From: DATKMS01 sp041497995
GTDB taxonomy: Bacteria > Desulfobacterota > Binatia > HRBIN30
Reading direction: 5' to 3'
DNA length: 29,246 nucleotides
NCBI GenBank assembly: GCA_041497995.1
Contig: JBGQHM010000036.1
Span: 1 to 29,246 of the forward strand
Below the pieces are notes generated by a model. It worked only from the letters and a program-made list of their open reading frames with translations. It had not been told where the DNA came from and searched no databases. The number at the start of each line of letters is the position of its first letter. Position 1 is the first letter of the stretch. The position numbers were made by a program, and so were the translations under genes. Shown here piece by piece: positions 7,533 to 16,658 of the stretch.

Positions 7533-9671
7533 CTACGATGGCGCACGCACCAAGCGCGCATTTGCCCAGTTGGCCCAGGCGTTGGCGACCCCGTCAGTCC
7601 CGGGCGTGACTGCCAGCGTCAATGTGCGGACGCCTGAAACGTCGACCTCGACAGGCAGTGGCGGCGACCCGCCTCTCATCATTGGGCTGGTAAACTTGGT
7701 GACTCCGTCGACCTGCACCGAGAACACGGCACTGCCGCGTTGTCCCGTCGCCGCGTCGATGCCCACATCGGCAGTGAACGTCCGGTACGCGCCTCCTAGA
7801 TCATAGGTCACGAGTGATGGTGCGTGCGTCCCGATACCGCGTGGGTACGGGTGCGCGCCAATCCGAATGGGCCCGCCCGCCTGATTGCGATCGAAGCGCA
7901 GCCAGCCGGCGTTTTGCGCTGTCGACTGCGGAGGTAAGATGCTGAGCGGCACTTCTGCTTGGTCCCTGGGCGGGGGCGGCCATGCATTGCCGTTCTCCCA
8001 CTCAAGGATCTGTGCGTGATCGATGTAGGTGCGTTCGCGGTAGTGCTGATGCACCCACGATGCGAGCTGCGGCCATTTCTGCACTGTCTCGCCAGCACGC
8101 CCGTAGCGGCGGTAGTCGAGTTGCACGATGAACCGAGGCGGGGTGGCCCGTAGCTGCTCCAACTGCGAGTCTGCGGCGGAAGCCGAGTGCAGGTGGGCGA
8201 GGCCACCGCCAAGCGTGTCGCCCGATGCGGGGCGCCGCTGCGTGAGAAAGTAGAACTCCGGCGCCTCGCTGTGTACGTAGAGAAGATCGTCCGGCTGCGA
8301 GTGCGTGCGAATGTAGTCGACGAGCGGAGCAAGGGTTCCCGAGCGCCGGTGCAAGGCCAGATAGTAGTCACGGTCGATGAGTGCGACGAGATCGCGCCAT
8401 CCTTTGAATAGGTTTGCCACCGAGATCCCCAAGGGCACCAGGAGCAGGGCGCAGTAGGCGCCAGCGAGAATGAGACGCCGACGCGCGCCATACTGCGCGA
8501 TGAGGCGCCAGGGTTCGGCGATGAGCACGCCGATCAAGAGACACTGCAGCGGCAGTCCCTGGATGAGGTAGTGGGCCTTGTGCTGGCCGGCAGAGAGCGC
8601 CACGAACAACGCCAGCCAGCCAAGGGTGAGCAGCACACGTAGCTCGCGACCTGCTACGGCCGGGGCTCGAACGATCGCGGAGAACACGCCGTAGCCGAAC
8701 GCCGCCGCGAAGATCGCAGCCAGCGGAATGCTGGCGGCGAGCATCCGCATTTCGGTTTGGTACGATCCTCCCATTCCCGAGTACTGGATCAGCAAGTCGA
8801 TGGTGTAGAATCGCCACTCGGCGAAGTGACCGATGGCAGCATAGTAGAGGGGAACGGTAGCCATGACCGCCAGCGTCGTCACACTCAAAGCTGCCGTGAG
8901 CACGATCGCCCGCACCAGCGACAGGTGCTTGCTCCAGACGCCCCACACGGCTGCAGCCGCTGCAGGGGCCAGCAACACCGGCACGTTCTGCTTGTACCAC
9001 GCCGCCATCGCGAGCGCGGCGCCGGCGACAACCGCGAATGACACGCGCTGATGCTTCAGGCTCATGCAGAACATGAGCACGAAGAGCGCCAGCCACGGAG
9101 CTTGGAAGTGTTCCAGACTGCTGAATGCAAAGAACGGCTCGCCTTGCACTCCCCCCGGGATCGCGTTGCTACCCAGCAAAACGTACAGGAGCGCGGCCCA
9201 GAAGCCTGGCCAAGGGGTCTCGAGGAGGAGACAGCTCGTAATGAGCAAGAGCACCGCAGTTGCTGCAATCGCGATGCTTGTGAACACATGAATGACCGTG
9301 ATTGCGTGCTGCGGACTCACCGTGATTGCCAGCCAGTAGGTCATGGGCCCTCCTGGCGGCTTCATGTCAAAGGTGTGCGTATGGACGTGGGCGCCCGGTA
9401 GCTCAAGTCTGGCACCGAAGCTGTAGTAGATGGCCTCGTCAATGAAGAGGATGCGGTCGTTCCATGTCGGGAAGCGCAGAGCGAGAGTTGCGGCGACGAT
9501 GACGAGGGCGAGACCCGATGTCCGCACCGTGATGCCGAAGACCATGGCGCTGTGACGATCTGCCAGCGCTTGTGCTCGCGGCTGCTCCAGCGAAGTGGAG
9601 CTGCGTGGTTCGCGGGGCACGTTCTTCTGAGACGGGATTGATGAGGCGCTGCGTGGTCGAGCTTTCGTCAT
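7533..9671 (-). CDS. GT-C glycosyltransferase (PMT/GT39-like) with C-terminal NPCBM domain
   Basis: A 712-residue integral membrane enzyme expected to move a sugar from a polyprenyl-phosphate donor to a lipid, glycan or protein on the periplasmic face. After one N-terminal helix (about 48-66), the loop carries the FIDEAIYYS motif with D78-E79, then DMKPPGGPMTYW (102-113), a typical PMT_2/ArnT arrangement. More membrane helices follow to about residue 420. A periplasmic region (430-570) precedes a final domain of about 137 residues containing RIGAHPYPRGIGTHAPSLV and TFTADVGID, which are hallmarks of NPCBM, a putative carbohydrate-binding module usually found on glycoside hydrolases. That fusion is uncommon as far as I know. 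ATG start at 9671; M43 is an alternative. Acceptor unknown. Confidence 0.85.
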   Translation of the reverse strand: MTKARPRSASSIPSQKNVPREPRSSTSLEQPRAQALADRHSAMVFGITVRTSGLALVIVAATLALRFPTWNDRILFIDEAIYYSFGARLELPGAHVHTHTFDMKPPGGPMTYWLAITVSPQHAITVIHVFTSIAIAATAVLLLITSCLLLETPWPGFWAALLYVLLGSNAIPGGVQGEPFFAFSSLEHFQAPWLALFVLMFCMSLKHQRVSFAVVAGAALAMAAWYKQNVPVLLAPAAAAAVWGVWSKHLSLVRAIVLTAALSVTTLAVMATVPLYYAAIGHFAEWRFYTIDLLIQYSGMGGSYQTEMRMLAASIPLAAIFAAAFGYGVFSAIVRAPAVAGRELRVLLTLGWLALFVALSAGQHKAHYLIQGLPLQCLLIGVLIAEPWRLIAQYGARRRLILAGAYCALLLVPLGISVANLFKGWRDLVALIDRDYYLALHRRSGTLAPLVDYIRTHSQPDDLLYVHSEAPEFYFLTQRRPASGDTLGGGLAHLHSASAADSQLEQLRATPPRFIVQLDYRRYGRAGETVQKWPQLASWVHQHYRERTYIDHAQILEWENGNAWPPPPRDQAEVPLSILPPQSTAQNAGWLRFDRNQAGGPIRIGAHPYPRGIGTHAPSLVTYDLGGAYRTFTADVGIDAATGQRGSAVFSVQVDGVTKFTSPMMRGGSPPLPVEVDVSGVRTLTLAVTPGTDGVANAWANWANARLVRAPS

Positions 9672-10002
9672 TATCGCCCTGTTGTCGATCGACGGGGACT
9701 TGACGACGCAACGTCACCTCGGCGTCTATGGTCGAGCATCGCACTGACGACCGAAGCGGCGCCGGTTACCAAGATGCGCTTCTTGTTCATGGAGGCTCGA
9801 TCGTCAAGCCTCGTAGCACGGAACGAGCGCCATGCTCAAGCCGCAATCTCGGCACCGAATCCGTGCACTCGTCGACTGCCCGGTGACATTTGTCTTGACA
9901 AAATCTCACCAGCCGGGGCATCTTCGTGTGGACCCATTTCCGTCGACCAACGCTGCGCGGACGGCGGCGGGTGGGGGCGGACGTTCGGAAAGATCTTTTT
10001 TG
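9672..10002. promoter_or_regulatory. Divergent intergenic region before the repeat protein
   Basis: This 331-base gap lies between two divergent genes. TTGACA at 9895-9900 is a good -35 element, but the best -10 at normal spacing is only CATCTT near 9919-9924, so the promoter is weak or needs an activator. A GGAAAG stretch lies at 9987-9992, upstream of the ATG at 10003. The frame of the repeat protein is open back to 9832, but that extension has no signal peptide character. I see no RNA gene. Confidence 0.4.
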
Positions 10003-13000
10003 ATGACAGGGACTTACCCACGCCCACGCGGCAGCTGCGGAAGCCCGCGCGCCGCCGTTTGGTGGTGGCTCGGGCTGTTGGTTGCGTTGGCTGCGCTCGC
10101 CGTTCCCTCGGCACCGGCGCAGGCTGCCACGATCAACGTCAACAGCTTCGACGGTGCGGTTGCCGACGACGGCTTCTGCACGCTGCGTGAAGCGATCGCT
10201 GCGGCCAACAACGACGTCTCGCTCCGTCTGAAGGCGGGAGAATGCCCGGCGGGAAACGGCGCCGACGTCATCAACCTGCCAGCCGGGACCTACAAGCTCA
10301 CTGACGTGGACAACACTGCGTTCGGCAAGACGGGTTTGCCGATCATCACCAGCACAATCACCGTCAATGGTGCGGGCGCGACAGTTACCCGCGATGCTGG
10401 GGCACCGGAGTTCCGTCTGTTGCTCGTTTCCGCGGTGGGTACGCTGACGCTCAACGGCGTGACGCTGACGAACGGTGTCGCGAAGTCGGGGGCAACAGAC
10501 CCAGCGGGTTCCGGTGGCGCGATTGTCAACGGTGGCACGCTCATGCTCGTGGACACGGTCGTCACAGATAACTCGGCAGCGTTTGGCGGCGGCTTGGCGA
10601 ACCGTGGCGCGCTGACTCTGAGTAAGTGCACCGTCACCGCCAACAGCGCGACAGCCGATGGCGGCGGCATTCTTGCCAGTCTCGGTTCGACCAGCGTCAC
10701 GGGCAGCTATCTTTCTGCGAACCAAGCCACTGGTATGGGCGGCGGCATCCGCAACGCCGCCGGGAGCACGCTCACGGTCACTCGTTCCGCGTTTGCGGCC
10801 AACAAGGCAGGATCGGGTGGGGCTATCGATAACAATGGTGCACTTACGGTCAGCGCCAACACGTTCAACGCGAATAGTGCGACGGGCCTGGGCGGAGCCA
10901 TCAAGAGCGGTCCGCCGCCGACACCGTCTCCGGTTCCAGCGGTGACGATCGACAACAACTGCATTACAGGAAACAAGGCGACGGGTGGCGGCGGCGCGGG
11001 CGTGGCAAACAGTGCGACGACTGGCACAGCGCTCAACGCCATGAACAACTGGTGGGGGGCGGCAAACGGTCCGAGCGGATCGGGGCCCGGCTCTGGGGAC
11101 GGGGTGAGCACCAATGTGAATGCCACCCCATTCCTGACCGCGGCCCCGCCGAACTGTGCAGCACCGGTGCGCATCGCAGGTGACCTGCACGTCACCTACG
11201 ACGTTGCCGGCGATCCCAACACCACCGGGAGCGGCAGCGGCCCCGCACGCTGCACGGAGATGCGGAATGTCCGCCTCATCGATCCCGTTCTGGGTGCCGG
11301 CCTGCCACCATTGACCGATCCGACCGACTACGGGCTCAACCTGGCGCTCGTCGATGCGCCGGCAGACTTCCCTTCGTGCAAGGTGTCAGTACGGCATCGG
11401 GATGCGCCGAGTGCGGACACCAGCACGAGCGTAGGGGACGCCGCTTGGGCTATCAGTTTGTACAAAGCCGCCGGGCCCGGGCGAACCGGGGCGATCATGA
11501 CATGCACTGACCAGGTGACGCCTTGCTCAAAAGATTCTGACTGTCCAGGCGGTGGCATCTGCGAAGAATGGCCTGGCATCTGCTCTGCCCCACACAGCGC
11601 CCACCGCTGCGGCCTGGATTCCGATTGTCCGCAGCCCGGCACGTGTGACAAGACCGAATTCGACCCGGCTACCGATTCGCCGTTCCACTCGGTGCTCGCG
11701 GGCGACATCGAGTCATTCACCCTTGCGCTGCTGAGCCAATGTGCCAACGGTGGGTGTCCATCGAAGACCGATCCCTCGACTGATGTTGGGCCACCGGTGG
11801 ATGGTCCGCCGCTGTCTACGTGTCCACCTGCAGGCGTGCCGGCTGTGCCCGATACTGAGTGGATCCGTGCGGCCCTTCCGGTTGCCGGGCCGAGCCCGTA
11901 CGATCAGGGCGCTCTGTTTCACACGGTCGACAGAGACATGTGCACCGCGCCGATCACCACCTGCAGCGCCAGCTGTAGCAGCGGAGACGGTACGCTTGAC
12001 GATCTGCCGCTGACTCAACCGTCCTGCACCAACAGCGTCTCGCTCACTGGCCGACTGTGTCTGCACGGTTCGTTCAGCAAGCAGGGCTTTGATGCGAACT
12101 GCCAGACTGTGTGGAGCGGAAACGGCGAGGTGTTCTTCGAGGTGGTTGGCGGCCGCGATGGTGACGACATCGACGACTGCGACGACAATTGTCCGCAAAT
12201 GCCCAACCCTGGGCAGGAGGACAGCGACGGCGACTTGTCGGGTGACGTTTGCGATACCTGCACTGACACCGACGGCGACGGCTTTGGTAACCCTGGGTTC
12301 CCGGCCAACACGTGCCCGGAGGACAACTGCCCACACATCTACAACGTCGACCAAGCCGATGCTGACGGCGACGCTGTCGGGGATGCCTGCGATACTTGCA
12401 CCGACACGGATGGCGACGGCTTCGGAAATTCGGGGTTCGCAGCCAACACCTGCCCGCTCGACAACTGTCCGAACGTGGCGAATGCTGACCAGAAGGACAC
12501 CGATCATGACGGGGTGGGCGATGTCTGCGACCCCTGCACCGACACGGACGGCGACGGCTTCGGTGATGTCGGGTTCACGGCCAACACGTGCCCGCTCGAC
12601 ACCTGTCCGAACGTGGCCAATCCGCAGCAGACGGACACCGACGGTGATGGTCTGGGCGACGCCTGCGATAACTGCCCGACGGTTGCAAATGCCAATCAGG
12701 TCGACACTGATCACGACCTCATCGGCGATGCCTGCGACCCTTGCACGGACACCGATGGCGACGGCCTTGGCAATCCAGGATTCACAGCAAACACGTGCGC
12801 GACGGACAATTGTCCGGGCGTGCCCAATCCGCAACAGCAAGATACCGACGGTGATGGCGTGGGTGATGCCTGCGACAATTGCCCAGCCGTGGCCAATCCG
12901 GCGCAGACCGACACGGATGGTGACGGCGTCGGCGATGCGTGCGACACGTGTGTCAACGTCGCCAATGCGGATCAGGTGGACACGGATCAAGACGGCATCG

Positions 13001-14736
13001 GCGACGCGTGCGACAACTGCCCGGCGATCGGCAATCACGATCAGGCTGACGGTGACCACGACGGTGTCGGTGATGCTTGTGACAACTGTCCGGCGGCCGC
13101 CAATCACGACCAATCCGACAGCGACGGCGACGGGATCGGCAACGCCTGCGACAACTGTTCGGACACGTCGAACGGCGGACAAAGCGACAACGATGGCGAC
13201 GGCGTCGGCAACGCGTGCGACAACTGCCCTGCAGTGGCCAATGCCGATCAGGCCGACGGTGACGGCGATGGCGTCGGCAATGCGTGCGACAATTGCGCCG
13301 CAAAGCCGAATCCGGGACAGGCGGATTTGGACGGCGACGGCGTCGGTGACGCGTGCGACAACTGCCCGGCGACCGCGAATCTCAATCAGGCTGATGGCGA
13401 CGCTGACGGCATGGGTGACGCCTGCGATACCTGCACCGACACCGACGGAGACGGCGTAGGAAACCCGGGCTTTCCCGGAAATAACTGCGGCGTCGACAAT
13501 TGCCCGGCCGTGCAGAACGCCAGCCAAGTGGATACCGACGGCGAGGGCATCGGCGACGCCTGCGACAACTGCCCAGCGATAGCGAATCCGGATCAGGCGG
13601 ACAGCGACGGTGACGGCGTGGGGAACGCGTGCGACAACTGCATGGCCGTGGCCAATGCCAATCAGACGGACACCGATCACGACGGCCTGGGCGACGCCTG
13701 TGACAATTGCGCGACCGTGAGCAACGTTACGCAAGCCGACAGCGACGGCGACGGCGTGGGCGATGCGTGCGACAACTGCGCCGCGCTGGCCAATCCCACT
13801 CAAGCCGATACCGATGGCGATGGGGTGGGAAGCGCCTGCGATAACTGCCCGGCCGTGGCGAATCCCGATCAGGCGGACAACGACGGCGACGGCCTCGGCG
13901 ATGCGTGCGACAACTGCGTGACCGTAGGCAATGCGACGCAGACCGATACCGATGGCGATCACATCGGCGACGCGTGCGACCCGTGCACGGACTCTGACGG
14001 TGATGGCTTCGGCGACGTAGGATTCCCAGGCAACGTCTGTCCGCTCGACAACTGCCCGAAGACCCCCAACCCCTTCCAGGAAGACGCAGACGGCGACGGC
14101 AAAGGCGACGTGTGCGACAAGTGTCCGCTCGACGCCAATGACGATACCGATAGTGACGGACTATGCGCCAACGTCGACAACTGCCCGACCGTTGCCAACA
14201 AGGATCAGGCCGACACGAACGGCGACGGCATTGGTGACGCCTGCGACAGCCACTTTGCGGTTGGGGCTCTCACGCTCAGCAAGGCGACGCTCAAGGCGAA
14301 TACGGCGACCAACGCGGCGCGCAACAACGGCACGATACAAATCAATGGTTCGGTCGATGCCAAGCCGCCCTACGGCGCGTTCGCAGATGATCTGGTTGCC
14401 AAGGGGCTCACGGTGAAAGTGCTCAACGGCGCCGGAGTCAACGAAACGCTGTCCTGGGCCGCCGGGCTGTGCTCCGCGAAGTCGGTACGTCTTGGTAAGA
14501 AAGTGACCTGTCAGGCCAAGCAAGGCCGCCTCGTGGTGCAACAGGCAACGTTTGCGCCGTTGAAAGTTACGGGCGTCTTCCTGGCGTCGATCAAGGCCAG
14601 CAAACGCGCGTTCGCGCCGCCGCTGCCGTCGCAGGCGGTGAACGTGATTCTGACCGCCGGAGGCATTGATTCGCGCGACGACGTTTCTACCTGCAAGCTC
14701 AGCGGGCGCAAACAGCAGAACCTGACTTGCCAATAG
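10003..14736 (+). CDS. Exported CSLREA/beta-helix protein with 30-unit thrombospondin type 3 calcium tract
   Basis: A 1577-residue exported protein, probably surface-attached or secreted. Start at ATG 10003 gives a signal peptide (basic 7-16, hydrophobic 19-34, cleavage after AQA at 41); the longer start at 9832 would bury it. CTLREAIAAANN (59-70) is the CSLREA motif. Residues about 75-370 are Gly/Asn-rich right-handed beta-helix rungs (GGAIVNGG, GGGLANRG, GGGIRNAAG). Two DSDCPxxGxC-type segments follow near 510-550. About residues 728-1415 hold the calcium-binding tract annotated separately. A final domain of about 155 residues begins ALTLSKATLKAN and contains four cysteines; I do not recognise it. 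Likely an adhesin or stalk-like structural protein stabilised by calcium; that role is inferred. No sorting signal is evident. Confidence 0.85.
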   Translation: MTGTYPRPRGSCGSPRAAVWWWLGLLVALAALAVPSAPAQAATINVNSFDGAVADDGFCTLREAIAAANNDVSLRLKAGECPAGNGADVINLPAGTYKLTDVDNTAFGKTGLPIITSTITVNGAGATVTRDAGAPEFRLLLVSAVGTLTLNGVTLTNGVAKSGATDPAGSGGAIVNGGTLMLVDTVVTDNSAAFGGGLANRGALTLSKCTVTANSATADGGGILASLGSTSVTGSYLSANQATGMGGGIRNAAGSTLTVTRSAFAANKAGSGGAIDNNGALTVSANTFNANSATGLGGAIKSGPPPTPSPVPAVTIDNNCITGNKATGGGGAGVANSATTGTALNAMNNWWGAANGPSGSGPGSGDGVSTNVNATPFLTAAPPNCAAPVRIAGDLHVTYDVAGDPNTTGSGSGPARCTEMRNVRLIDPVLGAGLPPLTDPTDYGLNLALVDAPADFPSCKVSVRHRDAPSADTSTSVGDAAWAISLYKAAGPGRTGAIMTCTDQVTPCSKDSDCPGGGICEEWPGICSAPHSAHRCGLDSDCPQPGTCDKTEFDPATDSPFHSVLAGDIESFTLALLSQCANGGCPSKTDPSTDVGPPVDGPPLSTCPPAGVPAVPDTEWIRAALPVAGPSPYDQGALFHTVDRDMCTAPITTCSASCSSGDGTLDDLPLTQPSCTNSVSLTGRLCLHGSFSKQGFDANCQTVWSGNGEVFFEVVGGRDGDDIDDCDDNCPQMPNPGQEDSDGDLSGDVCDTCTDTDGDGFGNPGFPANTCPEDNCPHIYNVDQADADGDAVGDACDTCTDTDGDGFGNSGFAANTCPLDNCPNVANADQKDTDHDGVGDVCDPCTDTDGDGFGDVGFTANTCPLDTCPNVANPQQTDTDGDGLGDACDNCPTVANANQVDTDHDLIGDACDPCTDTDGDGLGNPGFTANTCATDNCPGVPNPQQQDTDGDGVGDACDNCPAVANPAQTDTDGDGVGDACDTCVNVANADQVDTDQDGIGDACDNCPAIGNHDQADGDHDGVGDACDNCPAAANHDQSDSDGDGIGNACDNCSDTSNGGQSDNDGDGVGNACDNCPAVANADQADGDGDGVGNACDNCAAKPNPGQADLDGDGVGDACDNCPATANLNQADGDADGMGDACDTCTDTDGDGVGNPGFPGNNCGVDNCPAVQNASQVDTDGEGIGDACDNCPAIANPDQADSDGDGVGNACDNCMAVANANQTDTDHDGLGDACDNCATVSNVTQADSDGDGVGDACDNCAALANPTQADTDGDGVGSACDNCPAVANPDQADNDGDGLGDACDNCVTVGNATQTDTDGDHIGDACDPCTDSDGDGFGDVGFPGNVCPLDNCPKTPNPFQEDADGDGKGDVCDKCPLDANDDTDSDGLCANVDNCPTVANKDQADTNGDGIGDACDSHFAVGALTLSKATLKANTATNAARNNGTIQINGSVDAKPPYGAFADDLVAKGLTVKVLNGAGVNETLSWAAGLCSAKSVRLGKKVTCQAKQGRLVVQQATFAPLKVTGVFLASIKASKRAFAPPLPSQAVNVILTAGGIDSRDDVSTCKLSGRKQQNLTCQ
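12184..14247 (+). repeat. Thirty tandem calcium-binding units (thrombospondin type 3 and a variant)
   Basis: The coding tract is built of units of about 23 residues (69 bases). Twenty-three follow the thrombospondin type 3 form NCPxxxNxxQxDxDGDGxGDACD. Six are a second form, CTDTDGDGFGNPGFxxNTC (units 2, 4, 6, 9, 19 and 27), which keeps the DxDxDG calcium loop but replaces the rest. One is shortened (unit 29). Units differ at many synonymous sites, for example aac/aat and tgc/tgt, so the array is not a fresh duplication. In thrombospondins these repeats wrap around many calcium ions and become rigid; a similar long calcium-dependent rod is expected here. Confidence 0.9.
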
Positions 14737-14794
14737 CGATCGGCTGGCACGCACCGGCCGAGTGCAGCGTGGTGTTGTTGCAACCAATCCAGAT

Positions 14795-14810
14795 CCTCGC
14801 TACTGCGAGG
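14795..14810 (+). other. Perfect hairpin between repeat protein and glycosyltransferase
   Basis: CCTCGC, loop TACT, GCGAGG form a six-pair stem. No T-run follows, so it is not a standard intrinsic terminator. It may slow or stabilise the transcript between the two genes. Confidence 0.3.
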
Positions 14811-14862
14811 GTGGCGACGGCCCGCGGTGCTGGAGCATCGCACCGGCCGTCATTCGTGATGC

Positions 14863-16632
14863 ATGCAACCGGCTTCCGTGCCGCATAGTGCCAAGCGCCC
14901 CGCGCGCCGCGCCGCCGAGGCCCCGGCGCCGGCGGCGCCCTCTGCCGCAGCGCACCTTGTGCAATGGCTGCCACTGGTGCTCCTGGGGGGCGCCACGGCG
15001 CTGTTTGTTGTCCTCAAGCTCTACTCGGTCAACGTCGTCGTCGGCGACGAGCATCTGTACTTCAACATGGCGGTCCTGGTGAACAAGGGACTGGTCCCGC
15101 ACCGCGACTTCTTCTACACCCACCCGCCGCTGCACCTGTACCTCGCGGTCGTTGCGTTCAAGTTGTTCGGATACAGTTTGGCATTGGGGAAAGCGCTGAC
15201 GAACGGAGCCATGCTGATCGGCGCTCTCCTGGTGTTCACGCTTGGCCGCCGTACGCTCGGGGCAGCCGAGGGCGCGGTCGCCTGCGCGCTCCTTCTCCTG
15301 TCCTACGATCCGCTGCGGATCGCCTCGCACTTCACCGGCGGCAACGAAACCTTCGCGTTTGCAATGGTCGGGCTGTGGTTGGCGTACCTCGACCGGCCGC
15401 TGCTGGCGGGCGTCGTCTTTGGGCTGGGTGCGTTGGTGGCGGTGTACATTGCTCCGGGCGTGGCTGCCGTGGCGCTCCTGCTGTGGTGGCGATCACGCGG
15501 CGCTGCCGTGCGCTTCGTCGTGGCAGCGGCGGTTGTCGCGCTGTGCGGCAACCTGCTGCTGTATGCCGTCGCCGGCTGGGACTTTGTCTACCAGGTCTAC
15601 CTGACGCAGTTCCAGAAGGGGAAAGAGGGCTCGCTCGTGGAGTACACCCTCTATCACCGCCTCGGCTCCATCATGTACGAGAACCGTATGCTGACGGCGG
15701 GCGCGGTAGCCGGGCTGGTGCTGCTGGCGTTGGACGTGCGTTCACGTCTGGCGCAGGCACCGGCGCGGCGGCGTCCGTGGCAGGATACGCGTGGTGAGGC
15801 ACTCCTCCTCTTCGTCGCTTGGTTCGCGCTCTATTGGGCCTTTTACCTGTCGATCAAGCTGCAGCACGCGTACTACTTCCTCTTCATCATGCCGGTGTTC
15901 GCGTGGTTGTCGGCGTACGCGTACGTCGCGATCGGCCGCGGCATCCTGCGGGCCATTTGGCCGGCGGCAACGCGCACCGACCAACGCGCCACGCGCCGTC
16001 GCCCGGCGCAGGCGTTGGGTGCCGACCGTGTCAGTCCATTGATTCCCGCGGCGCTCGGTCTCGTCCTCACGATCGCGACGATCGGTGTCATCGACGTCCT
16101 CTACGTTCCCTTCGCACTGAAGCGCTACGGGACCGGAGTATCCCACTACACCTGGCAACCGCTGCGCCATCTTCCATCCATCGACGGTTGGGTCCGCGCA
16201 ATTTTCTGGCAACCGCAGTACGAGGTGCGCCATCCGCCCTCCGGTATCGCCCGCTATCTGCAGCACGAATCGGAGCAGATCGTCGTGGCTGACCAGATCT
16301 ACGCCGCGGTGCAGCAGCACAGCGCGCCGGACGAGGCGATTTTCGGCGAAGCTGGATTTGTCCCGCTCGTCTCGTCGGAGACCGGCCGGCGAGTGGCGGC
16401 GAACCTTGTCGACACCAGCTCCTATCGCATCACCTACGGGTTGTCGCGGATCGAGGATTGGATCGCGGCGATCGAAACGGACCACGTCCGTCTGTTGGTC
16501 GGCCGCGCGGGCATGATTCCGCTGCGCTACCCGCAGTTCCGGGAGTACACGCAGAAGAACTTCCGGACGGTGGCGCGGGTACGCGATCCTCACGAAGGGA
16601 TGTTCGAGATCATGCGGCGCATCGAACCGTAG
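14863..16632 (+). CDS. GT-C glycosyltransferase, PMT/ArnT-like
   Basis: A 589-residue membrane protein. After an Ala/Pro-rich cytoplasmic start (1-33) and a first helix (about 34-51), the first periplasmic loop has VVGDEHLYFNMA with D62-E63, then RDFFYTHPPLHLYLAV (81-96). These are the acidic pair and the YxHPPL element of PMT_2/ArnT-type enzymes using polyprenyl-phosphate sugars. About ten further helices run to residue 430, with a soluble C-terminal region of about 150 residues. It lies 126 bases after the repeat protein on the same strand, which allows co-expression and makes that protein a possible glycosylation target; this is inference. An in-frame TGA lies six bases before the ATG at 14863, so this is the earliest start. 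No Shine-Dalgarno sequence is visible. Confidence 0.85.
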   Translation: MQPASVPHSAKRPARRAAEAPAPAAPSAAAHLVQWLPLVLLGGATALFVVLKLYSVNVVVGDEHLYFNMAVLVNKGLVPHRDFFYTHPPLHLYLAVVAFKLFGYSLALGKALTNGAMLIGALLVFTLGRRTLGAAEGAVACALLLLSYDPLRIASHFTGGNETFAFAMVGLWLAYLDRPLLAGVVFGLGALVAVYIAPGVAAVALLLWWRSRGAAVRFVVAAAVVALCGNLLLYAVAGWDFVYQVYLTQFQKGKEGSLVEYTLYHRLGSIMYENRMLTAGAVAGLVLLALDVRSRLAQAPARRRPWQDTRGEALLLFVAWFALYWAFYLSIKLQHAYYFLFIMPVFAWLSAYAYVAIGRGILRAIWPAATRTDQRATRRRPAQALGADRVSPLIPAALGLVLTIATIGVIDVLYVPFALKRYGTGVSHYTWQPLRHLPSIDGWVRAIFWQPQYEVRHPPSGIARYLQHESEQIVVADQIYAAVQQHSAPDEAIFGEAGFVPLVSSETGRRVAANLVDTSSYRITYGLSRIEDWIAAIETDHVRLLVGRAGMIPLRYPQFREYTQKNFRTVARVRDPHEGMFEIMRRIEP

Positions 16633-16658
16633 CGGCGCCCCGCGCCAGCGCAGCCTCG

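Noticed and set aside
9787..11190. 467-codon minus-strand frame opposite the beta-helix domain
   Set aside because: Arg-rich shadow translation without domain features; it also covers the promoter region of the sense gene.
11713..13962. 749-codon open frame on the minus strand, opposite the calcium tract
   Set aside because: It is the antisense of the GC-rich 69-base repeats, which naturally lack stops; its translation is Ile/Val/Gly/Ala repeats with no domain, and the sense strand has clear Cys/Asp signatures.
12184..14247. Regular repeats that could suggest a CRISPR array
   Set aside because: Units are contiguous 69-base coding repeats with no unique spacers and an intact reading frame.
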